A DNA stretch of 64,000 nt, taken from assembly GCA_964506245.1 (NCBI GenBank), contig CAZDKK010000004.1, positions 62,001 to 126,000 of the forward strand, written 5' to 3'. This document shows, in pieces, positions 1-9,500 of the stretch. Positions within the stretch are counted from its first letter, which is position 1. Each line of letters opens with the position of its first letter. Position numbers and translations under genes: made by a program. The notes under the pieces were generated by a model. That model made no database searches. It saw nothing but the letters and a program-made list of their open reading frames with translations, and had not been told where the DNA came from. This DNA is from CAZDKK01 sp964506245 (GTDB lineage Bacteria > Eisenbacteria > RBG-16-71-46 > CAIMUX01 > WJJG01).

Positions 1-2809
1 TCACGTCGCCGGCTTGCTCAGCGATGGCGCCTGTCCCGCGCAGGACCCATCCCCACAGCTGGGCAACGTAGCCGCCCAGGAAGACTGCGACCTGCTCAAC
101 CTGCTCCTCGAACCCCTCTGAGGGCGAGCCCCGGGCTGTGGAAAGCCACTCTTGAGCCGCGGACCTGAGGTCGCGTGATCGGATCGTCAGGAACGCGATC
201 TCCTCAATGGGCAGCCCGGACAACCAGGCGAGCAACACCGTCGTGAAGTTCGCGTCGTTGACCGGGAAACCGCGCCGGCCGACGCTCTGGAACGAGCCGC
301 TCTGGAGTTCTGCGACGAACACACCGTCCTCAGGAATGGCGTCGCGAAGTGCTGCAATGATCGGTATCCACTCGATGGCGTGGCGGCGCCGGATGTTGCG
401 TCCCGTGCCGGGTTCATCCGGCGGCTCGTAGTCCCGAAGAAACTTGGCAAGCGCGATGCCAGAGCGGGGCGACAGGCCTGTCACGAGAACGGTTTTCCCG
501 AACTCGGTCAGGCCGAGCGGGCTGTTTCGAGAAAGGACGGGGTAGTCTGCTTCGGACAGCATGTCTATGCTGAACTGCTTCACCGTGTCGAGGACGTGGT
601 GCTGTGCATCCGGGAAGCGCGACGCGAACAAGGAGGACGCGAACTCATCCTCTTCGCGGCCCTCGTCCGGCGACCGCGCGTCAACGTACGCTAGAAACTG
701 AGATTCGAGCGTGGCGTCCATCTCGAGCAGGTGCGACTCACCATCGGTATCCACGGCGTCAGCGACTGCGGACCGGAGATGAACCGCCCGTGGGCGCACA
801 TACAAGCGGACGTACTCCTGGTACCGCGCTCCGTAGTTCGCGCGGCTCGGTCCTCGACCGGGGTTGTCCACGATGACGGTGTCCCCCTCCGCGAAGGCAC
901 CGGCACGCCCGCACCGACCAGCGATGTTCCGGAACAGAAGGGTCGGCATCGGACGCTGCCGCCCGAAGAGCCAGCGTCGCCAGTCGGCCATGACGACCAC
1001 ACGGAACGGAAGATCAACGCCTTCGGCGAGGGTCGTGGTCGCAGCGACAATGAGGAGCTGGCGACGCTCCATCAGGTTCTCAAGGCGCTCCCGCACCCAG
1101 TTGGGAAGTGATGCATTGTGGTAGGCGACACCATGTCTCAGGCAAGTTCGCAGGGTGAACAGGTACGGGCAGCGGCGGGCGAGGACTCCAGAGAACGTGC
1201 GAACGGGATGGTCCTCGGCCACCTCTGGAAGACGGTCGGCGACCATCGAGGCGACAAAGCGCGTCTGGTTCCGCGAGCTCGCCAGGATCATGACCGGGAG
1301 CCCGAACCGTTCGTGCTGATCGACCGCAACCGCCGCTACGTTGGACGCCACCTGCCTGTCGTGCTGCTGCAGGAGATGCGCAAACGTCGTCGCCGGGGCT
1401 GTATGGAGCGGGTGCGGGAAAGGCACCTGGCCCGACCAGACCGGGGCTGAAGGGTCGGTAGGCGGACGCAGATAGTCGCTCGGCGTGTAGTAGTGCGCAT
1501 GGCCATCGGGGCCGGCGATCGCGAGCCGCCGTGCGGTCGGCCGCCACCCCGATTCGATAGTCGTCTCGGCACCAACGCCGAGCCAGTCCACGAGGGGCGG
1601 GGACGGGGACACCACGGGCGAGAGCGCCACCACTTTCGTGTCGTCATCCTCGGCAGCGAAATCACGAAGCCTGCCGATCAGCGCCTCGTATCGCAGACCC
1701 CGAACCGGTTGCTCGATGAGGTGGAACTCGTCGAAGACGCAGCACGCGATCCGGTGGCGAAGCTCTGGCCGCGTACGCAGGAAGGCGTCGAACGCCTCGG
1801 GCGTTGCAACCAGAACCTCTCTCGCATCACCCGTGATCGTTCGTTCGGCGAGATAGCCCCCTCGACGCACTTCCGTGGCGACGTGGATGCTGGCGAGGCG
1901 GGCACGCATCCGACGGTAGATCTGATCAGTGAGTGCGCGGTACGGCGAGAGGTAGACGCCAAGAGGGCGTTCGTCCGAGAGGGCGGATACGATCGCAAGC
2001 TCCCCCAGCAGGCTCTTGCCCGTGCTCGTTGGAAGAAGGACAAGCGCGTTCTCATGTGGGTCTAGCAGCCGATGCCGCTCGATGGCCAGCGCCTGCGTGG
2101 GGTAGAGGAGCGGCGACGCCGTTCGGAGCAGCGTCTGGACGTACGCCGGTGAGAAGACCTGGCTGTCGTGCAGGATGCGAGCGGCCGACAGCTCCCTGAA
2201 ACGCTGTCGCGCCTGCGCCCAGAGCAGGATCAGAAGCGCATCGCTTTGCGCGAAGGCATCGAGCCACTCTGGAACAGATGCCTCGAACGCGGCGTCGGCC
2301 GCTGCGAAGCGATGTTGGGCACCCTCCGCGAGCGCCGCTTGCTCCGCGCGGCAGTAGCTGCGCATTCGTTCCGGCATCTCATCCCGGACCACCTGCATCC
2401 GAGCGTCGCCGAGGACGGACATCACCCACGCCTCGAATGGGCCCCTGTCGGGTCGGACGTGCGCTGTCCGGGCCACCACGCCGGCCGTGGGGAAGTTGCC
2501 GGCGGCTGCAAAGGCGACGGCGGCTAGGGCCGACAGGTAGTCGGTTGAGTAGTCCGCTTCTCTCGCGCTGTTCCCCAGCGTTCGGGCAAGGAGGGAAAGT
2601 GCCAGATCCGATGTCCCGTCCGGATGCGGGAGGTCCTCCGGGTTGAGGGTGGCGGCGTCGAGACTCAGGCGCAGTGAGATGTTCTCGACTTGACGCCAGG
2701 CGCGAGGCCCCAGCCGCTCATATCCGCGCACGGCCGCCGCGACGCGGTTCTCAATCTCCTGCAAGCCCTGCCTGACAGCCGCATCGTCGAGTTCACGGGC
2801 ACTGATCAT
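1..2809 (-). CDS. hamB: HamB, Hachiman superfamily 2 helicase (3' part beyond the window)
   Basis: Superfamily 2 (Ski2-like) DNA helicase of the Hachiman anti-phage system. About 936 codons are visible and the frame is still open at the left edge. Reading the minus strand from the ATG at 2809, I see a Walker A PTSTGKS at about residue 258, the DExH box DEFH at about 358, the motif V-like AEGVDLPF at about 593 and the motif VI-like GRCGRAG at about 628. The first 230 residues are helical and show no motif. The ATG lies inside the stop of hamA (ATGA overlap), so the two are translationally coupled. HamA nuclease with HamB helicase is the known two-gene Hachiman architecture. The assignment rests on the pair; the helicase alone could be any Ski2-like enzyme. 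Confidence 0.88.
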   Translation of the reverse strand, partial: MISARELDDAAVRQGLQEIENRVAAAVRGYERLGPRAWRQVENISLRLSLDAATLNPEDLPHPDGTSDLALSLLARTLGNSAREADYSTDYLSALAAVAFAAAGNFPTAGVVARTAHVRPDRGPFEAWVMSVLGDARMQVVRDEMPERMRSYCRAEQAALAEGAQHRFAAADAAFEASVPEWLDAFAQSDALLILLWAQARQRFRELSAARILHDSQVFSPAYVQTLLRTASPLLYPTQALAIERHRLLDPHENALVLLPTSTGKSLLGELAIVSALSDERPLGVYLSPYRALTDQIYRRMRARLASIHVATEVRRGGYLAERTITGDAREVLVATPEAFDAFLRTRPELRHRIACCVFDEFHLIEQPVRGLRYEALIGRLRDFAAEDDDTKVVALSPVVSPSPPLVDWLGVGAETTIESGWRPTARRLAIAGPDGHAHYYTPSDYLRPPTDPSAPVWSGQVPFPHPLHTAPATTFAHLLQQHDRQVASNVAAVAVDQHERFGLPVMILASSRNQTRFVASMVADRLPEVAEDHPVRTFSGVLARRCPYLFTLRTCLRHGVAYHNASLPNWVRERLENLMERRQLLIVAATTTLAEGVDLPFRVVVMADWRRWLFGRQRPMPTLLFRNIAGRCGRAGAFAEGDTVIVDNPGRGPSRANYGARYQEYVRLYVRPRAVHLRSAVADAVDTDGESHLLEMDATLESQFLAYVDARSPDEGREEDEFASSLFASRFPDAQHHVLDTVKQFSIDMLSEADYPVLSRNSPLGLTEFGKTVLVTGLSPRSGIALAKFLRDYEPPDEPGTGRNIRRRHAIEWIPIIAALRDAIPEDGVFVAELQSGSFQSVGRRGFPVNDANFTTVLLAWLSGLPIEEIAFLTIRSRDLRSAAQEWLSTARGSPSEGFEEQVEQVAVFLGGYVAQLWGWVLRGTGAIAEQAGDV

Positions 2810-3597
2810 GACGTCGCCTTGTCGATCACGTCCTCGAGTAGCGCGGCGAGGTCGTCGGTCTCGATGGTGCGATACGAGATCTGCGACGTGTCCCAGCCCG
2901 CGCCGACAAGGTGATCGGTGAGCCTGTTGAACGCGCGCCCTCGCGCCTGCTCGTCGCGGGCCGTCCCCTGGTTGCAGACGAGCACGCCGACAAGCCGCAC
3001 CGAGGAGCAGCGCTCGGGACTCGTGCCCACCATAGCCTTGACTCGTTCCTCAAGGTCCGTTCGGCGGTGCACAAGCCGCAGCGAAGTGAGCACCTTCCCG
3101 ACGGATATTGGCAGCCGGTCCTGAACGGGGCCTTCGAACAGCCGATTGAAGTCGCTCTGGAGACTCGAGTTGCCGCCCGTCACGAGGTTGGCTCCGCGAC
3201 CGCCGCTCGACTTGACCTCGACAATGAGAAGGAGCAGGTCGTCGGTGATCGTTGACAGCGCCAGGATGTCCACCCCGTCCGATGACGATGCCTTCCAGGG
3301 ACTGTCGGCGTTGGCAGTCCATGTCATGTCCCGCTCGAACAGTGACCAGTAGCGCTCCCCTATGTCCCACACGCCGAACTCGCTGAGGTTGCCCTGGAGG
3401 GCGTTGGTCAAGTCCGGCGCGTTAGCGGGGGGCGGCGCGGCGTGGCCCTTCAGGGCGTCCGCCAGGACGTCAGCCAAGCCGTCCTCGTCGGTGCAGACCT
3501 CACGGACAACCGGGTTACCCGCCTGCTGGTCGAGAACGTCTTCGTAACCTCGGCCGTTCACAATGGACATTCTCCCGTCACCAACGACTTGCCCCAA
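2806..3597 (-). CDS. hamA: HamA, Hachiman nuclease (DUF1837)
   Basis: 263-residue protein matching the DUF1837/HamA family, the effector nuclease that HamB controls. The PD-(D/E)xK-like core is readable: GVDIL with Asp110, then a hydrophobic strand ending in IVEVKSS (Glu127, Lys129). The length is normal for HamA. I chose the TTG at 3597 because a GGAG lies about 8 bases upstream. An ATG at 3570 is an alternative, but its GGGAGA sits immediately against the codon. The stop overlaps the hamB start by four bases. A long inverted repeat at 3712-3780 separates it from the graspetide genes, which read in the same direction, so it probably has its own promoter in 3600-3710. Confidence 0.85.
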   Translation of the reverse strand: MGQVVGDGRMSIVNGRGYEDVLDQQAGNPVVREVCTDEDGLADVLADALKGHAAPPPANAPDLTNALQGNLSEFGVWDIGERYWSLFERDMTWTANADSPWKASSSDGVDILALSTITDDLLLLIVEVKSSGGRGANLVTGGNSSLQSDFNRLFEGPVQDRLPISVGKVLTSLRLVHRRTDLEERVKAMVGTSPERCSSVRLVGVLVCNQGTARDEQARGRAFNRLTDHLVGAGWDTSQISYRTIETDDLAALLEDVIDKATS

Positions 3598-3711
3598 TGG
3601 GTTCTCCGAAAGCTATCCGCGTCTCCTTGCGCGTAACTACCATGCGATGCTCCTCTGCGTACCTGAGATGTGGCCGCGATCCGCATAACGAGAGCATCAT
3701 CGGGGGGTGGT

Positions 3712-3780
3712 CCGACCGCGGCCCTGGCCCTGCAGGGACGCGGAAGGATCACCTGCGTCCGCGGCCAGGGCCGCGGACGG
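3712..3780. repeat. 18-bp inverted repeat between graspetide and Hachiman operons
   Basis: Arms 3712-3729 and 3763-3780 are complementary over 18 positions with one mismatch, separated by 33 bases; the core is CCGCGGCCCTGGCC. The element lies downstream of the membrane protein gene ending at 3812 and upstream of hamA. No T-tract follows either arm. A terminator or a mobile-element end would both fit. Confidence 0.6.
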
Positions 3781-3811
3781 GCCACACGTCTGGTGCACGT
3801 AGTGCTATGTG

Positions 3812-4471
3812 TTACCATAGGTCAGTAACTTCCCCCAGAAGTCTGCCAGCGAGACTGCAGATGGAGCCTAGGGCCAGGAGGAGCAGACCACGCTTGAACA
3901 TGGACTCAGTTGTTGCCAGATGATTTGCCTTCTCAGTGAGGGCGGGGATATTGAACCGGACACGGGAGAGCACTTGAATGACCCGCGTGCGGAGGATGCC
4001 ACTCGACAGTTGGGAGAGGGCAATCACGTCTTCTGCGCGAGGAACGGCAAACGCGCCTGTCTGGCGCGCAGCATTTGCATGGTAGGCTGCCACAAAGAAG
4101 TGGAGAACGGCCAGGGCATACAGCGCTGCGAGGGCCAGCCCGAACAGTGATGGGAGTTCCCAGTCCTTGCCAAGCAGACTGGGGACTGCAGAGACAAGAC
4201 CAATTGCGATGCTGAGTCCAATCAGGTAGCTTGTTGCTTTGCCTTCAATGGCCTCCTTGCGCTTGAATTCGACTTCCACCACGGAGCGCAACTCCTCAAG
4301 GCATGGATCCTCTCCAATGGCGTCCCCGAGAATCTCGCCAAGTTCCTCTTCAATTGCCCGAAACCGCTGCACATCATCTGCAGGGAGGCCGCGGCGAATC
4401 TGACTTCGTGCGAAGAGAGTCTCACATGGCGGCCAGATCGCGAACAGACAGCGGCGCAGGAATCGTCGCAT
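3812..4471 (-). CDS. three-helix membrane protein of the graspetide cluster
   Basis: 219-residue membrane protein of unknown function. It begins with a basic segment, followed by an acidic helical stretch (residues 30-70). Two hydrophobic helices follow at about 82-103 and 110-135, and a third near the C terminus at about 195-212. It starts 8 bases after the ATP-grasp stop, and its GGAGG is formed by the last codons of that gene, so it is the third gene of the operon. Export, immunity or anchoring of the modified peptide would all fit the position, but nothing in the sequence decides. The soluble helical part followed by paired helices recalls small SLATT-like membrane proteins; I did not find a family signature. 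Confidence 0.7.
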   Translation of the reverse strand: MRRFLRRCLFAIWPPCETLFARSQIRRGLPADDVQRFRAIEEELGEILGDAIGEDPCLEELRSVVEVEFKRKEAIEGKATSYLIGLSIAIGLVSAVPSLLGKDWELPSLFGLALAALYALAVLHFFVAAYHANAARQTGAFAVPRAEDVIALSQLSSGILRTRVIQVLSRVRFNIPALTEKANHLATTESMFKRGLLLLALGSICSLAGRLLGEVTDLW

Positions 4472-4479
4472 GGCTCACG

Positions 4480-5442
4480 TCATCCTCCATCGAGTTGGAC
4501 GAGGAGATCGCACAGGGTCTCGGCGATTGGGATGTTGTGTGGCTTCTGTAGCCATCCCCATTCCCCATTGGGGTTGATCTCGAGAAAGTAGAATTCCCCG
4601 CTGTGCTCAACAAGGTCAATTGCCCCAAACGCAAGGCCTGCTTTGCTGACATACGCGATGCAACGATCAACGAGACTCCTGGGAAGCTCACAGGAAGTAA
4701 AGTCTATGTCCTCCTTGACCGTTCTCCAGTCGATCTGATCAGCTGCACTCGATCCCAGGGTGATCCGCACAGGAAACGCCGTATCTCCCACCACAGTTAC
4801 GCGATAGTCCACCTTCGGGGACAGCGCCCGCTGGACGACAAGTGGCGCCAGACGGATCTCCTCGACTTGACGCGGCAGGTCATTGAGCATCTGGGTGAAA
4901 ACGAAGTAGTCCTGATCTGGTTCCTCGATCAGAGGCGAGTAGAGTGCCTTAGCGACGATCCTGCGGGAGGACCGCTCAAGCAGGGACCTGACTTCGTCAG
5001 GGTCATTCGTAATCACCGTCTCTGGGATCACGAAACCCTCACTCTGGGCGAGGTGGAGCTGCCGAATCTTGCTCTCCATTGCATCGTTGGCGTGGGGATG
5101 ATTCACCCAGCCAACATCTGGAAGCAGCTGCAACGACTCCAGCCACGAGTACCATTGATCACTTGCAAAGCGCTGAACAGCAGCAGACGGGCGATCGGCA
5201 AAGGGCGTCTCATCGAATGGCTTCCCCGGACGGCGATTCCAGATCGCTCGGATCTCGCCTCCCAGAGAGTGCAGTACACTACACTTTGATACTTCTATCC
5301 GAAAATCAGGGAGGAAGACCGTTGCCCGTTCATTGACGAGATCCTCGCTGTTCATCCGTAGGAATGGATGGCTTCGACGGCGGAGCTCAGCAACGACGAA
5401 GTCCACGGTCAGATCCCACTTATTCGAGAGAAGCAGAATCAT
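4480..5442 (-). CDS. MvdD-like ATP-grasp ligase (graspetide maturase)
   Basis: 320-residue ATP-grasp enzyme. Such enzymes phosphorylate Asp or Glu side chains of a precursor peptide and join them to Thr, Ser or Lys to form ester or amide macrocycles. The N-terminal 115 residues (LLLSNKWDLTVDFV...) resemble the precursor-binding pre-ATP-grasp domain. The ATP-grasp fold is readable from VAK at 163-165 through VVQRAL at 202-207 and DYRV at 212-215 to the metal-binding FLEINPNGEW at 287-295. It starts 12 bases after the small acidic peptide at 5455-5682 that carries the matching leader motif, which makes a RiPP role far more likely than a glutathione synthetase-like one. It is followed by a membrane protein gene. 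Confidence 0.85.
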   Translation of the reverse strand: MILLLSNKWDLTVDFVVAELRRRSHPFLRMNSEDLVNERATVFLPDFRIEVSKCSVLHSLGGEIRAIWNRRPGKPFDETPFADRPSAAVQRFASDQWYSWLESLQLLPDVGWVNHPHANDAMESKIRQLHLAQSEGFVIPETVITNDPDEVRSLLERSSRRIVAKALYSPLIEEPDQDYFVFTQMLNDLPRQVEEIRLAPLVVQRALSPKVDYRVTVVGDTAFPVRITLGSSAADQIDWRTVKEDIDFTSCELPRSLVDRCIAYVSKAGLAFGAIDLVEHSGEFYFLEINPNGEWGWLQKPHNIPIAETLCDLLVQLDGG

Positions 5443-5454
5443 GGGAACCCCACT

Positions 5455-5682
5455 CTATTGCCACATTCTACGGTCCTTGCAGTCTTCTCCCTTCTCTACA
5501 TCGAACTTCTTCGTCTTGGGTCCGTCATCGTCGTCGTCTTGGCAGTAGATGGCGGGTGTTCGACCGGGAACGGAGATCTTTCGCACCATGTCAATCTCAT
5601 GATCGTATGCGTAGTTCGCGCTAGTGGGAACGCGGCCAGGCGACGAACACGGCTTGGCGTAGCGGAGCAGGAATGGACGCAT
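5455..5682 (-). CDS. graspetide precursor peptide
   Basis: 75-residue peptide, the likely substrate of the adjacent ATP-grasp ligase. It opens with RPFLLRYAKP, close to the PFxLRYAxP leader motif of ATP-grasp-target RiPPs. A linker containing YAYDHEIDMVRK follows, then a C-terminal core with five Asp in a row (DDDDDG) and TKKFDVEKGED: acid acceptors beside Lys and Thr donors, as expected for ester or amide crosslinks. The ATG at 5682 is preceded by GGGAGG with about 8 bases spacing. It is the first gene of a three-gene operon. Calling the last ~28 residues the core is inference from composition; the crosslink pattern cannot be read from the sequence. Confidence 0.78.
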   Translation of the reverse strand: MRPFLLRYAKPCSSPGRVPTSANYAYDHEIDMVRKISVPGRTPAIYCQDDDDDGPKTKKFDVEKGEDCKDRRMWQ

Positions 5683-6520
5683 GCCTCTATCCTCCCTAGA
5701 CTTGCTTGTCTATCGATGGTCGTCACGCTCGGCAAGAATACCATTGGCGTCCGGACGCTGCATTTGAAACGAAACTGGCCAGTTCCCGATAGCGAACTCC
5801 ATGCTCAGGCCCCCCCGCCCATGTCGGTGCCAAGCCAATGCTGGGGATCGCGCCAACCACAACGCTGCTGCTCGATCTCCGCGAGATCCTCGCAGGCCGT
5901 CACTGAACGAAGGACAAAGCCCTGCCGCACAACGTCCGTCTTGCCAAGTTCGAAATGGACACCCCCGCGCGCGAACCAATCGTGCTGTACCGCCTGATCT
6001 TCGCACCCGGAACAGCGCAGGTCAACCGTGCCCCTGCCGATCAACAAGTCGCCCGGTCGCGGGTGTGAGGCCACCGAAGTCCCCGGCCGTGCGATTCAGC
6101 CGTTGGCGCCCACGGGCCTGCGGAGGGATTGTTGCGAGGGAAAGGGCAGGATGACACCGAGTCTGCGGGTATCCGACCCGCCCGCAGCCGCCCGATCGAG
6201 TGCAGACCACCTGTCTTGAGCGGAAACGCTTCCCGCCGATCCCGACTCCCCTCAAGCCGGCATCCGAGCGATTGGCTCCCCCTCAGGCGGCTTGTACGAC
6301 TGCGAGCCTCTCGAAGACCCTCCAGCATGACAGCCAACGAAGCAGTTACGCATCGACATCCCCGGAAAACCGTGCAATGCTCAAGCCATACAGACTTTTG
6401 CATCCACCCGCCCGAAGGCCCGCAAGCTCTGGCAGCGCCGCTGCCACTGCACCGGCCTGGGCGAGTTGAACGCTACCTGGAAGGAGCCTCCGGAGCCGAG
6501 AAGACGGAAAGGACCGACCC
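5683..6520. other. 838-bp gap with no convincing gene
   Basis: This gap between the divergent graspetide and DISARM operons must carry both promoters, but I could not fix either. A minus-strand frame at 5805-6074 (89 codons, containing WFARGGVHFELG) has a more protein-like composition than its surroundings and could be a gene remnant. I cannot assign it and would not call it a gene. Confidence 0.4.
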
Positions 6521-9500
6521 GTGACCCCGCCCCGCGCCACCTCCCGCGAAATCCGCGACCGCCTCGTCGCCGCCCTTCGCCTCTCTCTCGTCGGCCCCGG
6601 CGCGAGCCACCCCCTCGCCGCGGAGGCGCTGCCCGGCTGGGAGCGTCCGCTCAACTGGTATCTCACCGGCTTCCTCATCCCCTCCGGCACCCCGCCCGAG
6701 AAGCGTGCGGACCAGGACGAGGACGACGACCTCAGCAACGAGATCCCCGAGACCTCCGGCCTCGCCGAGGAATCCACCGAGGAACGCAAGGCCGCCAAGA
6801 AGGGCTTCTTCCCCTCGTCCATGGGCCTGAGCTTCCTTGTGCCGAAGGAAAGCCGCTCCCTGGCGGTGACCGTCCGTTGGGGCGACTACCACCCGGGCGA
6901 TGTCGAAGGCTCCGACGGCAAACCCGTGCCCGTCTGGCAACGCACGGCTCGCGAAGAAACGATCGCGCTCGAGCTCACCGGCGCGACCGAGGGCGCGCGC
7001 CACGCGGTTCCCGAGTCCGGCGGCCTCGAGCTGCATGTCGTGGAGCGGCCGATCGTCGCCGCCGAGCTGGCCGGGCACATTGCGGAGGGCACGCGCTCGG
7101 TCTCGGCGTTCCTCGTCAACCATCGAGTGCCGAACCCCGACCATCCCGACCTCGGCTGCATCTTCCAGGCCGAGACCGAGGTGCGGAGCGAGCAGCCCCT
7201 GGTGCCGCGTCCGGATCTGCGGGGAACGCAGGCGGGCGAGTGGGACGAGCTGGTGACCGACCTTCACTACGCCGACACGCCCGAGTACGCGACGGGCCAC
7301 GGCGTCTCGGCCGATTGGGAGATCGTGGACGGCGCCTGCCATGTGATCCGCACCGCCTGGATCCCCCAAGCCGAGGTCGAGAAGACCGCGACGGTGGACA
7401 TGCCCGGGGTCGAGCTGTCGATGGACACGCTCGGCGCCTTGGAGAACGGCGAGGCCGTCTCGACGGCCCTGTCGCCTCTCGTGGCCGCCTATCGTGCGTG
7501 GATCGAAGCCCGGCGCGCGGAGACGACCGCCCTGCCGCAGCAACGCCGCGAGACCGCCGAGGAGCTCCTGCGGCAGGCGGGCGTTGCGGCCGCGCGGATC
7601 GAAGACGGCATCGCGACGCTCTCCGCCGACGCGGACGCGCTCGATGCCTTCCGCGTCGCCAATCGCGCCGTCGCCCGCGCGCTGAAGAAGCGGCTCGAGA
7701 TCGAGACGCCCCGCTGGCGCGCGTTCCAGCTCGCCTTCCTGCTGCTCAACCTGCCCGGGCTGGCCGATCCGTCCGCGCCTCACCGCGACACGGTGGATCT
7801 GCTCTTCTTCCCGACCGGCGGCGGCAAGACCGAGGCCTACCTGGGTCTCGCGGCGTTCGCGATGGTGCTCCGGCGGCTGCGGCATCGCGGCGACGAGGGC
7901 CGCGCGGGCGCCGGTGTGAGCGTGATCATGCGCTACACGCTGCGTCTGCTCACGCTCGATCAGCTCGCGCGCGCGGCCGGGCTCGTCTGCGCGCTCGAGC
8001 TCGAGCGCGAGGAGGACCCGGCGCGCTACGGCGCCTGGCCCTTCGAGATCGGCCTGTGGGTCGGCAAGGCCGCGACGCCCAACATCATGGGAGAGAAGAA
8101 CGACAAGCGGCCCGATTCGGCGCGGGCGAAGGTGCATCAGTTCAAAGCCAATCCCACGCACAAGCCTTCGCCGATTCCGCTCGAGAACTGTCCCTGGTGC
8201 GGAGCGCGGTTCACGGCCGATTCCTTCGCGCTCATGCCCAACGACGACCGGCCGCGCGAGCTGCAGGTCGTCTGCACGAACTTCGAGTGCGACTTCACGC
8301 GCGACCGTCCGCTGCCGATCGTGGCGATCGACGAGCCGCTCTACCGGCGCCTGCCCGCCTTCCTCATCGCGACGGTCGACAAGTTCGCGTCCCTCCCTTG
8401 GGCGGGGAAGTGCGGCATGCTGCTCGGGGGCGCGGACCGTCATGACGATCACGGCTTCTACGGCGCCGCCGAGTCCGGCCGCGGCCGGCGTCTGGCCGCG
8501 CCGCTGCCCCCGCCCGACCTCGTCATCCAGGACGAGCTGCACCTGATCTCCGGCCCGCTCGGCACGATGGCCGGTCTCTACGAGGCCGCGATCGAGGCGC
8601 TGTGCGTGCGCGAGGTCGGCGGGCGGGCCGTCAGGCCCAAGATCGTCGCCTCGACCGCCACCGTTCGCCGCGCGCAGGACCAGATCCAGGCGCTCTTCGC
8701 GCGCGGCGTCACGCAGATCTTCCCGCCGCCCGGTCCCGACCGGCGCGATTCCTTCTTCGCGCGCACCAGGGCGCCGTCCGAGGTGCCGGCGCGACTCTAT
8801 CTCGGGATCGCGGCCCAGGGGCGCAATCCCAAGGTGATCATGCGGCGGGCGTGGCTGGCGCTCATGGGCGCCGCGGAGCGCGCCTACCGCGACCACGGCG
8901 GACACGAGAACCACGAGAATCCCGCCGATCCCTACATGACCGTGCTCGGCTACTTCAACGCTCTGCGCGAGCTGGGCGGCGCGCGGCGCATTCTGGAGGA
9001 GGAGGTCCAGAACACGCTCAAGAGCTACGGCGATCGCCGCCGCATCGGCGAGCAGTCCGGTCTCTTCCAGGACCGCAGGAACTTCTCCGAAGTCGTCGAG
9101 CTGACCTCGCGCGTCTCGACCGCCAAAGTGGCCGAGGCGCGCCGGCGGCTCGAGGCCCCCTTCTATAACATCCAGCAGCGCGTGGACTGCGCGATCGCGA
9201 CCAACATGATCTCGGTCGGTCTCGACATCCCGCGGCTGGGGCTCATGGTCGTCCTCGGACAGCCGAAGACCCACGCCGAGTACATCCAGGCGACCAGCCG
9301 CGTGGGCCGCACCGACGGCAAGCCCGGGCTCGTCGTGACGCTGCTGAACATCCACAAGCCCCGCGATCGCTCGCACTACGAACGCTTCCGCCACTATCAC
9401 GAGACCTTCTACAGCGCGGTCGAGGTCGGGAGCGTGACGCCCTTCTCCGCCCGCGCCCTCGACCGCGGCTTCGCCGGCGCGCTGGTGGGGCTGGCGCGCC

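Noticed and set aside
1493..2065. 190-codon plus-strand frame opposite hamB
   Set aside because: Lies antisense to clear helicase motifs and has no recognisable domain.
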